From Exiguobacterium chiriqhucha RW-2 (GTDB lineage: Bacteria; Bacillota; Bacilli; Exiguobacteriales; Exiguobacteriaceae): DNA of 64,000 nucleotides. The position numbers and the translations under genes were made by a program. Of this stretch, positions 27,501 through 36,493 are shown piece after piece. The DNA lies in assembly GCF_000416965.1 (NCBI RefSeq), contig NZ_ATCL01000020.1:372001-436000 (forward strand), read 5' to 3'. Position 1 is the stretch's first letter. The number at the start of each line of letters is the position of its first letter. Below the pieces are notes generated by a model, which saw only the letters and a list, made by a program, of their open reading frames with translations, had not been told where the DNA came from and did no database searches.

Positions 27501-28241
27501 ATGGCAGTAATCTCAATGAAGCAATTGCTCGAAGCTGGTGTACACTTCGGTCACCAGACACGCCGTTGGAACCCAAAAATGGCGAAATACATCTTCACGG
27601 AGCGTAACGGAATCTACATCATCGACCTTCAAAAAACGGTCAAAAAAGTAGACGAAGCTTACAACTTCGTTCGTGAACTCGCGGCAGAAGGCGGAAACGT
27701 CCTCTTCGTAGGTACGAAAAAACAAGCTCAAGACACGATCAAAGAAGAAGCACTCCGTTCAGGTATGTACTTCATCAACGAGCGTTGGTTGGGTGGAACA
27801 CTCACAAACTTCTCAACAATCAAAAAGCGTATCAACCGCTTGAAGCAGCTTGAGAAAATGGAAGCTGACGGTACGTTCGAAGTACTTCCTAAGAAAGAAG
27901 TCATCATCTTGAAAAAAGAAATGACACGTCTTGAGAAGTTCCTCGGCGGAATCAAGGACATGCCAGGTGTTCCTGATGCCCTCTTCATCGTTGACCCACG
28001 TAAAGAGCGTATTGCGATTGCAGAAGCTCACAAATTGAACATCCCAATCGTTGCGATTGTCGACACAAACTGTGACCCAGACGAAATCGACTACGTCATC
28101 CCAGCGAACGACGATGCGATTCGTGCGGTTAAATTGCTCACTTCTAAGATGGCAGACGCGATCATCGAAGCGAAGCAAGGCGAAGAAGAAGTAGCTGAAG
28201 AAGCAGTAGCTCCAGAAGCTGAAGCGACAGAAGCTGAGTAA
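27501..28241 (+). CDS. rpsB: 30S ribosomal protein S2
   Basis: Small-subunit protein that joins late in 30S assembly. The 246 residues start [20 protein letters not shown] and contain [20 protein letters not shown] and [40 protein letters not shown] and [20 protein letters not shown] follow, and an acidic C-terminal tail ([19 protein letters not shown]) ends it. The ribosome-binding site aaggagg is strong. Codons here favour ACA, TCA and GCA, unlike the ACG/TCG/GCG-rich flagellar genes upstream, consistent with high expression. Confidence 0.98.
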   Translation: MAVISMKQLLEAGVHFGHQTRRWNPKMAKYIFTERNGIYIIDLQKTVKKVDEAYNFVRELAAEGGNVLFVGTKKQAQDTIKEEALRSGMYFINERWLGGTLTNFSTIKKRINRLKQLEKMEADGTFEVLPKKEVIILKKEMTRLEKFLGGIKDMPGVPDALFIVDPRKERIAIAEAHKLNIPIVAIVDTNCDPDEIDYVIPANDDAIRAVKLLTSKMADAIIEAKQGEEEVAEEAVAPEAEATEAE

Positions 28242-28255
28242 TCGGTCAGACAACA

Positions 28256-28290
28256 GGTGATAAAGGGAAAGCCTTTTATCACCTTTTTTT
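28256..28290 (+). terminator. Terminator/attenuator between rpsB and tsf
   Basis: A nearly perfect hairpin (ggtgataaa paired with tttatcacc, small internal loop) is followed by seven T (28284-28290). It lies 14 bases after the rpsB stop. I see no clear promoter between it and tsf, so it probably reduces rather than abolishes read-through. Confidence 0.85.
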
Positions 28291-28358
28291 AGGACACGTA
28301 TATAAAGCCTTAGTGCTTTTTCTTAAAAATTCGTAAGTTTTACAAGGAGGAATTTCCG

Positions 28359-29240
28359 ATGGCAGTTACAGCAGCAATGGTAAAAGAACTTCGTGAAAAA
28401 ACAGGCGCAGGTATGCTCGATTGCAAAAAAGCACTCACTGAAACAAATGGTGACATGCAAGCGGCAATCGACTTCCTTCGTGAAAAAGGGATCGCTAAAG
28501 CAGCAGCTAAAGGCGACCGCATCGCAGCAGAAGGTTTGACGGCAGTAGCGGTTGACGGCAACAAAGCTGCGCTCGTCGAAGTTAACTCAGAAACAGACTT
28601 CGTTGCGAAAAACGAGAAGTTCCAAACACTCGTTTCAGACGTGGCGAATGCAGTTCTCACTTCAGGCGCGACTTCAGTAGAAGCGGCACTTGCTTCTGAA
28701 TTCGTAGCAGGTAAAACACTTGAGACGCACATCCAAGAAGAAGCTTCGACAATTGGAGAGAAAATCTCACTCCGTCGTATCGCTGTTCTTCAAAAAGCTG
28801 ACGATGCAGTCTTCGGCACGTACCTTCACATGGGTGGACGCATCGGTTCGGTCGTCATCATCGACGGTACAACGGACGAGACAGTTGCGAAAGACGTAGC
28901 TATGCACGTCGCAGCAGCACGTCCACTTTACGCGACACGCGACGAAGTATCGGCTGAAGAAGCAGATCGTGAGAAGAAAGTCTTGACTGAGCAAGCCCTC
29001 AACGAAGGCAAGCCTGCCAACATCGTCGAGAAGATGATTGCGGGACGTATGAACAAGTACTTCGAGGAAATCTGCCTCGTCGACCAAACATTCGTTAAAG
29101 ACGCTGACTTCAAAGTTGGGAAATACGTAGAGTCTAAAGGCGGCCGTGTCAACTCATTCGTACGTTTCGAAGTTGGAGAAGGTATGGAAAAACGCGAAGA
29201 AAACTTTGCTGAAGAAGTAATGAACCAACTTAAAAAATAA
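28359..29240 (+). CDS. tsf: Translation elongation factor Ts
   Basis: Guanine-nucleotide exchange factor for EF-Tu. The 293 residues have the N-terminal UBA-like module ([20 protein letters not shown]). The TDFVAKNE motif (79-86) that contacts EF-Tu is intact, and the core domains extend to [10 protein letters not shown]. The start follows aggaggaatttccg. It shows the same codon bias as rpsB. Confidence 0.98.
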   Translation: MAVTAAMVKELREKTGAGMLDCKKALTETNGDMQAAIDFLREKGIAKAAAKGDRIAAEGLTAVAVDGNKAALVEVNSETDFVAKNEKFQTLVSDVANAVLTSGATSVEAALASEFVAGKTLETHIQEEASTIGEKISLRRIAVLQKADDAVFGTYLHMGGRIGSVVIIDGTTDETVAKDVAMHVAAARPLYATRDEVSAEEADREKKVLTEQALNEGKPANIVEKMIAGRMNKYFEEICLVDQTFVKDADFKVGKYVESKGGRVNSFVRFEVGEGMEKREENFAEEVMNQLKK

Positions 29241-29242
29241 TC

Positions 29243-29260
29243 TGCATCACGCGTGATGCA
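29243..29260. repeat. 18-bp perfect palindrome just after tsf
   Basis: tgcatcacgcgtgatgca is a perfect inverted repeat starting two bases after the tsf stop and ten bases before the terminator stem. It could form a small 3'-end-protecting hairpin or, less likely, a protein-binding site. Confidence 0.6.
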
Positions 29261-29269
29261 ATCAAAATT

Positions 29270-29326
29270 GGGAACACGTCTGTATAACCTTGAGTTAGTT
29301 CGTTAAGGGAGCGTGTTCCCTTTTTT
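29270..29326 (+). terminator. Rho-independent terminator after tsf
   Basis: The 9-bp outer stem gggaacacg/cgtgttccc (29270-29278 with 29312-29320) encloses a smaller cctt/aagg helix and is followed by six T. Only 20 bases separate it from pyrH, leaving no room for a promoter, so pyrH must be reached by read-through or from within this segment. Confidence 0.85.
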
Positions 29327-29346
29327 CAAGCAAGAGGAGGCAAAGT

Positions 29347-30072
29347 ATGGAACCGAAATATAAGCGAATTGTGTTAAAATTGAGTGGAGAAGCGCTCGCA
29401 GGAGATCAAGGGTACGGGATTGACCCGGCCATCGTCAACTCGATCTCTGGACAAATCAAAGAGTTGGTCGCCTTGGGCGTCGAAGTAGCCGTCGTCGTCG
29501 GAGCCGGAAACATCTGGCGCGGGAAGACGGGCAGCGAACTCGGCATGGACCGGGCGAATGCCGATTATATGGGCATGCTTGCCACGGTGTTGAACTCGCT
29601 CGCACTTCAAGATAGCCTTGAATCGAACGGTGTCCAGACGCGCGTCCAAACCTCAATCGAAATGCGCCAAGTGGCTGAACCGTACATCCGTCGTCGGGCG
29701 ATGCGTCACCTTGAAAAAGGTCGAGTCGTCATCTTCGCGGCAGGGACGGGGAACCCGTACTTCTCAACAGATACGACAGCAGCACTCCGCGCAGCGGAAA
29801 TTGAAGCTGACGTCATCCTGATGGGTAAAAACAACGTCGATGGTGTCTATTCGGCGGATCCGAAACTCGTTCCGGATGCGGTCAAATACGACACGCTCAC
29901 GTACTTGGACGTCTTAAAAGACGGACTCCAAGTGATGGATTCGACAGCCACATCACTATGTATGGACAACCATATCCCACTGATTGTATTCTCATTGCTT
30001 GAAGAAGGAAACATCAAACGTGTCGTACTCGGGGAACATATCGGGACGGTAGTAGGAGGAATCAATTCATGA
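29347..30072 (+). CDS. pyrH: UMP kinase
   Basis: Phosphorylates UMP to UDP in pyrimidine nucleotide synthesis; bacterial enzymes are hexamers of the amino-acid kinase fold. The 241 residues include [20 protein letters not shown], the nucleotide loop [20 protein letters not shown] and [20 protein letters not shown], with [19 protein letters not shown]. The start follows gaggaggcaaagt, and the stop overlaps the frr start. Confidence 0.97.
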   Translation: MEPKYKRIVLKLSGEALAGDQGYGIDPAIVNSISGQIKELVALGVEVAVVVGAGNIWRGKTGSELGMDRANADYMGMLATVLNSLALQDSLESNGVQTRVQTSIEMRQVAEPYIRRRAMRHLEKGRVVIFAAGTGNPYFSTDTTAALRAAEIEADVILMGKNNVDGVYSADPKLVPDAVKYDTLTYLDVLKDGLQVMDSTATSLCMDNHIPLIVFSLLEEGNIKRVVLGEHIGTVVGGINS

Positions 30073-30629
30073 GTGTTAATGACGTATTGAAAACTGCTGA
30101 AGAAAAGATGGAGAAAGCCCATTCTGCCTTGAAACGTGATTTCGGGACACTTCGTACGGGACGCGCTAGCGCGTCAATCTTGGACCCGGTCCAAGTCGAC
30201 TACTACGGCGTACCGACTCCGCTCAACCAAGTGGCAAACATCAACACTCCGGAAGCGCGTCTACTCTTGATTCAACCATGGGACAAATCGATGGTGTCAG
30301 ATGTCGAGAAAGCGATTCAAAAAGCCGACCTCGGCCTCTCGCCGTCTTCTGATGGGACGGTCATTCGTCTCGCGATCCCAGCTTTGACAGAAGAGCGCCG
30401 CAAAGAGCTCGTGAAAGTGACGAAAAAATATGCGGAAGAAGCGAAAGTAGCTGTCCGTAACGTTCGTCGTGACGCGAATGAAAACTTGAAGAAGCTTGAA
30501 AAAGATGGGGACTTGACTGAGGACGACCTTCGCGGTTACGCGGATGACGTTCAATCGTTAACGGATTCGTACATCAAAAAGATTGATGAATCTGCAGCGA
30601 CGAAAGAAAAAGAAATCATGGAAGTGTAA
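30069..30629 (+). CDS. frr: Ribosome recycling factor
   Basis: With EF-G, splits the post-termination ribosome. At 186 residues it has family length. It shows the three-helix-bundle signatures [40 protein letters not shown] and [20 protein letters not shown], followed by [20 protein letters not shown]. The ATG overlaps the pyrH stop by four bases. Confidence 0.98.
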   Translation: MSVNDVLKTAEEKMEKAHSALKRDFGTLRTGRASASILDPVQVDYYGVPTPLNQVANINTPEARLLLIQPWDKSMVSDVEKAIQKADLGLSPSSDGTVIRLAIPALTEERRKELVKVTKKYAEEAKVAVRNVRRDANENLKKLEKDGDLTEDDLRGYADDVQSLTDSYIKKIDESAATKEKEIMEV

Positions 30630-30660
30630 TCACGGAAGTGGTATACCAAAAAGCTGTGTG

Positions 30661-30690
30661 GGGACCCTTTTACTGAGAGGGTCCCTCTTT
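30661..30690 (+). terminator. Weak terminator-like hairpin after frr
   Basis: A 7-bp GC-rich stem (gggaccc/gggtccc, 30661-30667 with 30679-30685) can be extended by loop T-A pairs. It is followed by the interrupted T run tcttt. It lies 23 bases before uppS with no promoter seen between, so it may be an attenuator. Confidence 0.6.
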
Positions 30691-30712
30691 CATACAATCA
30701 GGAGGATAGAGT

Positions 30713-31450
30713 ATGTTTAAATGGGTGAATCCTAAAACAAAAACCGAGGCGGAACTGAGCATTCCCGAACACGTCGCCATCATCATGGACGGCAACGGCC
30801 GTTGGGCGAAGAAGCGTGGGCTCCCTCGCATCATGGGTCACCGGGAAGGGATGAAGTCGGTCCGGGAAGCGGTGCGCACCGCCCAAGAACTCGGCATCCG
30901 TTCATTGACGCTGTATGCGTTCTCGACGGAGAACTGGACGCGTCCTGAAGAAGAAGTCAACTTCTTGATGAAATTGCCGAAGCAATTTTTAGAGACGGAT
31001 TTAAAAGAATTGGATGAACAGAACGTTCGCGTGCTCGTCGCAGGCGATGTGACAAAACTGCCACGCGGGACGCGAGAAGCGGTCGATGAGGCACGGACAC
31101 GGACGGCGACGAATACGGGGCTCGATCTCGTCTTTGCGCTCAACTATGGCGGACGTGATGAACTCGTTCAAGCGATGAAACAAATCGCGAGTGATGTGGC
31201 GCACGGTACGATCCAACCGGACGAGATCGATGACGTCATGATTGGTGAGCGTCTCATGACGAACATGCAAGACGTTGATTTGATTATCCGCACGAGTGGG
31301 GAACAGCGCCTCTCGAACTTCTTGCTCTGGCAAGGGGCTTACGCTGAACTACATTTCACGGACGTGTTGTGGCCTGAGTTCAAACGGGATCACTTCGTCG
31401 AGGCGATTGAAGCGTACAATGCGCGGACTCGCCGGTTTGGCGGGGTGTGA
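30713..31450 (+). CDS. uppS: Undecaprenyl diphosphate synthase UppS
   Basis: Cis-prenyltransferase that makes the C55 lipid carrier for peptidoglycan. The 245 residues contain HVAIIMDGNGRWAKKRGLPR with catalytic D26, GHREGMKSVREAVRTAQELG and LYAFSTENWTRP, and the C-terminal DLIIRTSGEQRLSNFLLWQG. The start follows aggaggatagagt. It is next to cdsA, a common pairing of envelope lipid genes. Confidence 0.97.
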   Translation: MFKWVNPKTKTEAELSIPEHVAIIMDGNGRWAKKRGLPRIMGHREGMKSVREAVRTAQELGIRSLTLYAFSTENWTRPEEEVNFLMKLPKQFLETDLKELDEQNVRVLVAGDVTKLPRGTREAVDEARTRTATNTGLDLVFALNYGGRDELVQAMKQIASDVAHGTIQPDEIDDVMIGERLMTNMQDVDLIIRTSGEQRLSNFLLWQGAYAELHFTDVLWPEFKRDHFVEAIEAYNARTRRFGGV

Positions 31451-31451
31451 C

Positions 31452-32249
31452 ATGAAAACACGAATCATTACCGGTCTCTGGGCCGGCGCCATATTTGTCA
31501 CGTTGATTGCCTTAGGCGGTAGCCCGTTCGTCATCTTGATGGGCGTGCTCGCCTTAATCGGATTGAGCGAGTTTACGTTGATGCGCAATCATAAATTGAT
31601 GGCGTTCCCGTTTCTCGTGACGTCACTTCTCGTGGCGTTCCCGTTCATCTTGATGTTGCTCGAGCGTCGGCTCGTCCTCGAGGAACTGCCGATGTCGACG
31701 ACGCAATGGATGGTGCTCGGTTTAATGCTCCTCTTGTTCTGGACGGTCGTCACGAAAAACCGGTTCACGTACGAAGATGCGAGCTTTTATTTCGTCTCTG
31801 CCGTCTATCTCGTCATCGGGTTCTCGAGTTTCGCACTCGTCCGCTTGTCAGAAGACGGGCTCGTCAAAGTGTTGCTCGTCTTGTTCATGATTTGGGCGAC
31901 CGATTCTGGAGCCTATTTCACAGGGAAAGCAATCGGAAAGACGAAACTATGGCCGTCGATCAGCCCGAATAAGACAATTGAAGGTGCGATCGGCGGCATC
32001 GTGTCGGCGATTGTCCTCGGCATCGTCTACGTACTCATCGAGCCGGTGTTACCGATTCTCGAAGTATTGGTGCTCGCGGTCGTCGTATCAGTCGTCGGTC
32101 AACTCGGTGATTTGGTACAATCAGCATACAAGCGTCAATATAATGTGAAAGATTCCGGTCATCTGTTACCGGGACACGGTGGGATTTTAGACCGGTTTGA
32201 TAGTATGATCGCGGTATTCACCGTCATTTGGGTATTTAATTTGTTATAA
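31452..32249 (+). CDS. cdsA: Phosphatidate cytidylyltransferase CdsA
   Basis: Makes CDP-diacylglycerol from phosphatidic acid and CTP for phospholipid synthesis. The 265-residue polytopic membrane protein (about seven segments) ends with the family signature SAYKRQYNVKDSGHLLPGHG followed by GILDRFDS. The start ATG 31452 lies one base after the uppS stop; a longer frame overlaps uppS and is not supported. Confidence 0.95.
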   Translation: MKTRIITGLWAGAIFVTLIALGGSPFVILMGVLALIGLSEFTLMRNHKLMAFPFLVTSLLVAFPFILMLLERRLVLEELPMSTTQWMVLGLMLLLFWTVVTKNRFTYEDASFYFVSAVYLVIGFSSFALVRLSEDGLVKVLLVLFMIWATDSGAYFTGKAIGKTKLWPSISPNKTIEGAIGGIVSAIVLGIVYVLIEPVLPILEVLVLAVVVSVVGQLGDLVQSAYKRQYNVKDSGHLLPGHGGILDRFDSMIAVFTVIWVFNLL

Positions 32250-32264
32250 AAGAGGAGTGTCAAG

Positions 32265-33410
32265 ATGAAGCGAATCAGCTTAATCGGGGCGACTGGATCG
32301 ATTGGCGTACAAACATGCGACGTCATCGAACAGCACCCCGACTTGTTTGAACTTGAGGCATATGCGTTCGGAACGAACGTAGACGTGGCGGAAGAATGGA
32401 TCAATCGACTACGGCCAAAATACGTATCCGCTAAAAATATCGAGGTACTCGAACAGCTCAAGCCACGCCTTACATATGAACCACTCTTTTTCATCGGACT
32501 GGAAGGGTTGATTGCATGTGCGACCGCTGAACGGGCCGATGTCGTCGTGACGGCAGTCGTCGGGGCCGTCGGGCTTGAACCGACCCTTGCCGCCATCGAA
32601 GCGGGGAAAGACATCGCGCTTGCGAACAAAGAGACTCTCGTCACGGCAGGGCATCTCGTCACCGCAGCCGTCAAAAAGCATGGCGTCAGCCTGCTCCCGG
32701 TCGACAGTGAACATTCGGCCATCTATCAATGCTTGAACGGCGAACGTCGCGACGACGTCTCGAAAATCATCTTGACGGCCTCAGGCGGAAGTTTCCGTGA
32801 CAAGTCGCGAGAAGAGCTTGAAGGGGTTACGGTCGCAGAGGCGCTCGCGCATCCGAATTGGTCGATGGGTGCCAAAATCACAATCGATTCGGCGACGATG
32901 TTCAATAAAGGACTCGAAGTCATCGAAGCGCACTGGTTGTTCGATATCGATTATAATGATATTGAAGTAGTGCTCCATCGCGAGTCGATCATCCACTCGA
33001 TGGTCGAATTCAAAGATGCCGCTGTCATGGCGCAGCTCGGCAACCCCGATATGCGAGGCCCGATTCTCTATGCGCTATCAGCCCCGAAACGTCTTGAAAT
33101 CGAAGGGAACAAGCGGTTAAACTTGAGAGAAATCGGGACGCTACACTTCGCGGAAGCCGATTTAACACGTTATCCGGCGTTACGCCTCGCTTATGAGGCC
33201 GGGCGTGCCGGCGGTTCGATGCCGACCGTGCTCAATGCGGCCAACGAGGCGGCCGTCGAGCTGTTCTTGAACGGGGAGATCGCATTCCTCGATATCGAAC
33301 GCATCGTCGAGCAAGCGATGGAGACACATACGGTAATTGCAGAACCGACGCTCGAGGAGATTCTTCAAATCGACCGAGCGGTTCGAGAACAAATTCAGCA
33401 AGGAAAGTGA
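32265..33410 (+). CDS. dxr: 1-deoxy-D-xylulose 5-phosphate reductoisomerase
   Basis: Second enzyme of the MEP isoprenoid pathway, converting DXP to MEP with NADPH. The 381 residues have the NADPH-binding loop [20 protein letters not shown] and [15 protein letters not shown]. The metal/substrate motif [15 protein letters not shown] and the flexible lid with [20 protein letters not shown] are also present. It supplies precursors for UppS two genes upstream. The start follows agaggagtgtcaag. Confidence 0.96.
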   Translation: MKRISLIGATGSIGVQTCDVIEQHPDLFELEAYAFGTNVDVAEEWINRLRPKYVSAKNIEVLEQLKPRLTYEPLFFIGLEGLIACATAERADVVVTAVVGAVGLEPTLAAIEAGKDIALANKETLVTAGHLVTAAVKKHGVSLLPVDSEHSAIYQCLNGERRDDVSKIILTASGGSFRDKSREELEGVTVAEALAHPNWSMGAKITIDSATMFNKGLEVIEAHWLFDIDYNDIEVVLHRESIIHSMVEFKDAAVMAQLGNPDMRGPILYALSAPKRLEIEGNKRLNLREIGTLHFAEADLTRYPALRLAYEAGRAGGSMPTVLNAANEAAVELFLNGEIAFLDIERIVEQAMETHTVIAEPTLEEILQIDRAVREQIQQGK

Positions 33411-33426
33411 AGGTGGGGAATAGACA

Positions 33427-34677
33427 ATGACGACTTTTATCGCCATCGTTTTGATGTTTGGGGTACTCATTTCGGTTCATGAATGGGGACACCTCGTCAT
33501 GGCGAAACGGGCAGGGATTCTCTGTCATGAATTTGCAATCGGGTTTGGACCGAAAATCCTCTCATTCCGAAAAAATGAGACGCTGTATACGATTCGACTA
33601 TTGCCAATCGGCGGTTATGTCAAAATGGCCGGGGAAGATTTTGAGCCGATCGAAGTGAAGGCCGGGCAACACGTCGGATTGCGTCTGACGAGTGCCGGGA
33701 CGGTCGATCGCGTCTATTTCCAATCGGACCAGGCCCAAGACGTTCATGTCGTCGGGACGGTCGACAAGTTTGACTCGGTCCGCGAATTGAAAGTACAACT
33801 GCTCGTCGATGATGAGGTCCGTGTCTATTCGCTCGAGCGGGACACGCTTCTCGTCGACCAAGGCATGGAGATTCAAATCGCGCCTTACGACCGCACGTTC
33901 GGAGCCCAGTCTGTCTGGAAACGGGTGCTTGCGATTGCAGCCGGTCCGGCGATGAACTTCGTCCTTGCCTTCCTCCTCCTCGTCATCGTCGGTCTCGTCC
34001 AAGGGACACCGACGGACGATGGTCAAATCGGTACGGTCCAACCGGACTCGGCCGCCGATCAAGCCGGGCTCGTCGCAGGCGACGAGATCGTCTCGATCGA
34101 GGGTCAACCGATCGACAACTGGCTCGATTTGCGGACGGTATTGGCCGATCGTGCCGACACGCCGACCGAAGTGACGTATATTCGTGACGACGTCGAGCAA
34201 ACGGTGACGATTACGCCGCAAGCGGTCGAACAAAATGGGGAGACGGTCGGAATTTTAGGCGTGACGAACGCGCTCGAACGTTCACCGGCCAAAGCCTTTA
34301 CAACCGGGGCCGAGACGACGTGGACGATGTCGACGCTCATCTTCTCCGCGGTCGGTGACTTGGTGACGGGTCAGGTCGGCGTCGATCAGTTGGCCGGTCC
34401 GGTCGGGATCGTCCGCATGACCGACGAAGTGGCAGCGAGCGGATTCATCATGCTCCTTAACTGGACGGCACTTCTATCCGTCAACTTGGCCATTTTCAAC
34501 TTGTTGCCGCTCCCGGCGCTCGATGGGGGACGACTCATCTTCCTCTTGTTCGAAGCGGTGCGCGGACGACCGATTGATCCGAAAAAGGAAGGATTCGTCC
34601 ACTTTATCGGTTTCGCTTTGCTCATGCTGCTCATGTTGATTGTCACCTGGAATGATATCCAGTCATTCTTTAAATAA
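33427..34677 (+). CDS. rseP: Site-2 intramembrane zinc metalloprotease RseP/RasP
   Basis: Cleaves membrane substrates such as anti-sigma factors and remnant signal peptides. The 416 residues have the HEWGH active site (residues 18-22) in the first membrane segment, a PDZ domain at about 190-270 (DSAADQAGLVAGDEIVSIEG) and the second zinc motif NLLPLPALDGGRLIFLLFEA near 358-377. The membrane segments and both catalytic motifs are intact. The start follows aaggtgggg. Confidence 0.95.
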   Translation: MTTFIAIVLMFGVLISVHEWGHLVMAKRAGILCHEFAIGFGPKILSFRKNETLYTIRLLPIGGYVKMAGEDFEPIEVKAGQHVGLRLTSAGTVDRVYFQSDQAQDVHVVGTVDKFDSVRELKVQLLVDDEVRVYSLERDTLLVDQGMEIQIAPYDRTFGAQSVWKRVLAIAAGPAMNFVLAFLLLVIVGLVQGTPTDDGQIGTVQPDSAADQAGLVAGDEIVSIEGQPIDNWLDLRTVLADRADTPTEVTYIRDDVEQTVTITPQAVEQNGETVGILGVTNALERSPAKAFTTGAETTWTMSTLIFSAVGDLVTGQVGVDQLAGPVGIVRMTDEVAASGFIMLLNWTALLSVNLAIFNLLPLPALDGGRLIFLLFEAVRGRPIDPKKEGFVHFIGFALLMLLMLIVTWNDIQSFFK

Positions 34678-34717
34678 TAAGATCTAATCGAGTTACAGAA
34701 GGGAAACGTTGATACCT

Positions 34718-36418
34718 ATGAAACAATCGAGACTGTTCATGCCTACATTACGAGAAGTACCGGCCGATGCGGAAGCCATCAGCCATCAGCTTCTCGTCCG
34801 TGGGGGCTTCATGCGCCAAAACGCCGCTGGGATTTATTCATATCTCCCGCTCGGCCATCGCGTATTGCACAATATCCAAACGATTATCCGCGAAGAGATG
34901 AATCGGGCCGGAGCGCAAGAGTTGCTCATGCCAGCGATTCAACCGGCCGAACTATGGGAAGAGACGGGACGCTGGGGCATTTACGGTCCAGAATTGATGC
35001 GATTGACGGACCGTCATGACCGTCGTTTCGCACTCGGTGCGACTCATGAGGAACTCATCACGTCAATCGTGCGCGATGAACTCAACTCGTATAAAAAGTT
35101 ACCGGTCAACTTGTATCAGATTCAGACGAAGTATCGCGACGAACGTCGTCCGCGCTTCGGATTGCTCCGGGGTCGTGAGTTCTTGATGAAAGACTCGTAC
35201 TCGTTCCATGCGACGCAAGACGACTTGGACGAAGAGTATACGAATATGTATAACGCCTATTCACGCATCTTTGACCGCATCGGCTTGAAATATCGTCCGG
35301 TCGTAGCTGATTCAGGTGCCATCGGCGGGAAAGATACACACGAGTTCCAAGCGCTCGCCGAAATCGGTGAAGATACGATCGTATATACGGATTCATCAAC
35401 TTATGCGGCGAACATCGAGATGGCTGAAACGCTCGACCGCTATGACATGCAAGCGGCCGACGTGCTCGCACTCGACAAGGTCGACACGAAAGACAATAAG
35501 ACGATTGAAGATGTGGCGCGTTTCTTGAACGTCGATCCGAAGACGACGATCAAGTCGGTCCTCTTCAACGTCGATGGCGAGACGGTCATGGCCATCGTTC
35601 GAGGTGATCACGAGGCGAACGACGTCAAAGTGAAGAACGCTCTCGGTGGACTCGACATCCAAATGGAAGAAGAAGCGACGATTATCGACTTGTTCGGCTG
35701 TGAGCCGGGCACGCTCGGACCGATTCATTCACCGGTCAAAGTCGTGGCTGATTACGCCGTCAAATATTTGGTCGACGCGGTATGTGGCGCCAACGAGGCG
35801 AACACCCATTATACGCACGTCAACGCCGAACGCGACTTGTCGCATTTGACGTATCACGACCTCCGTTTTGTCGTCGAAGGCGACATGGCACCTGACGAGT
35901 CAGGTCCGGTCCGCTTCGCCCGCGGGATTGAAGTCGGACAAGTGTTCAAGCTCGGCACACGCTATTCAGAAGCGATGGGCGCGACGTTCTTGAACGAAGA
36001 AGGTCGGGCCGAACCACTCATCATGGGCTGTTACGGCATCGGCGTCTCGCGGACGTTGTCGGCCGTCATCGAGCAACATCATGACGATCGCGGGATCGTC
36101 TGGCCGAAGAGCGTCGCTCCGTTCGATGTGCACTTGATTGCCATCAACACGAAAGACGAGGCGCAAGTCGAACTCGCGAACCGTTTATACGATGAGCTGT
36201 CATCGACGTACGATGTGTTGTATGATGACCGTAAAGAACGGGCTGGCGTCAAGTTTGCCGATGCTGATTTGATCGGTCTTCCGATTCGTATCAACGTCGG
36301 GAAAAAAGCGAGCGAAGGAATCGTCGAAGTGAAAGTACGTGCCACTGGCGAAGTCCTCGAGACGACAGTCGATGAGTTGCCACGTGTCATCACGACGCAA
36401 CTGAACGAAGCCAAATGA
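34718..36418 (+). CDS. proS: Prolyl-tRNA synthetase (bacterial type with editing insert)
   Basis: Class II aminoacyl-tRNA synthetase charging tRNA-Pro. The 566 residues begin [20 protein letters not shown], matching the usual N-terminus. Motif 1/2 regions are seen ([60 protein letters not shown]). The Ala-tRNA-Pro editing insert lies at about 225-400, then motif 3 ([20 protein letters not shown]) and the anticodon domain. An in-frame TTG at 34709 is better spaced from gaaggg than ATG 34718, so a start three residues earlier is possible. No T-box is visible upstream. Confidence 0.95.
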   Translation: MKQSRLFMPTLREVPADAEAISHQLLVRGGFMRQNAAGIYSYLPLGHRVLHNIQTIIREEMNRAGAQELLMPAIQPAELWEETGRWGIYGPELMRLTDRHDRRFALGATHEELITSIVRDELNSYKKLPVNLYQIQTKYRDERRPRFGLLRGREFLMKDSYSFHATQDDLDEEYTNMYNAYSRIFDRIGLKYRPVVADSGAIGGKDTHEFQALAEIGEDTIVYTDSSTYAANIEMAETLDRYDMQAADVLALDKVDTKDNKTIEDVARFLNVDPKTTIKSVLFNVDGETVMAIVRGDHEANDVKVKNALGGLDIQMEEEATIIDLFGCEPGTLGPIHSPVKVVADYAVKYLVDAVCGANEANTHYTHVNAERDLSHLTYHDLRFVVEGDMAPDESGPVRFARGIEVGQVFKLGTRYSEAMGATFLNEEGRAEPLIMGCYGIGVSRTLSAVIEQHHDDRGIVWPKSVAPFDVHLIAINTKDEAQVELANRLYDELSSTYDVLYDDRKERAGVKFADADLIGLPIRINVGKKASEGIVEVKVRATGEVLETTVDELPRVITTQLNEAK

Positions 36419-36422
36419 TCGA

Positions 36423-36458
36423 TGAAGGTGACGGTTTCTTGCCGTCACCTTCATTTTT
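36423..36458 (+). terminator. Rho-independent terminator after proS
   Basis: A perfect 12-bp stem (36423-36434 with 36442-36453) with a 7-base loop is followed by five T. It ends the rpsB-to-proS region and lies 36 bases before polC. I see no obvious promoter in the short gap, so polC may be expressed by read-through or from inside proS. Confidence 0.9.
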
Positions 36459-36493
36459 CGACATTGAATGATAAAAGGGGGGACTTCTTACCC

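Noticed and set aside
34678-34717. T-box or other riboswitch upstream of proS
   Set aside because: Only 40 bases separate rseP from proS, too short for a T-box, and no specifier or antiterminator pairing is visible.
36422-36493. N-terminal extension of polC
   Set aside because: The extension starts in the proS terminator stem and has no ribosome-binding site; GTG 36494 follows gggggg and aligns with the usual PolC N-terminus.
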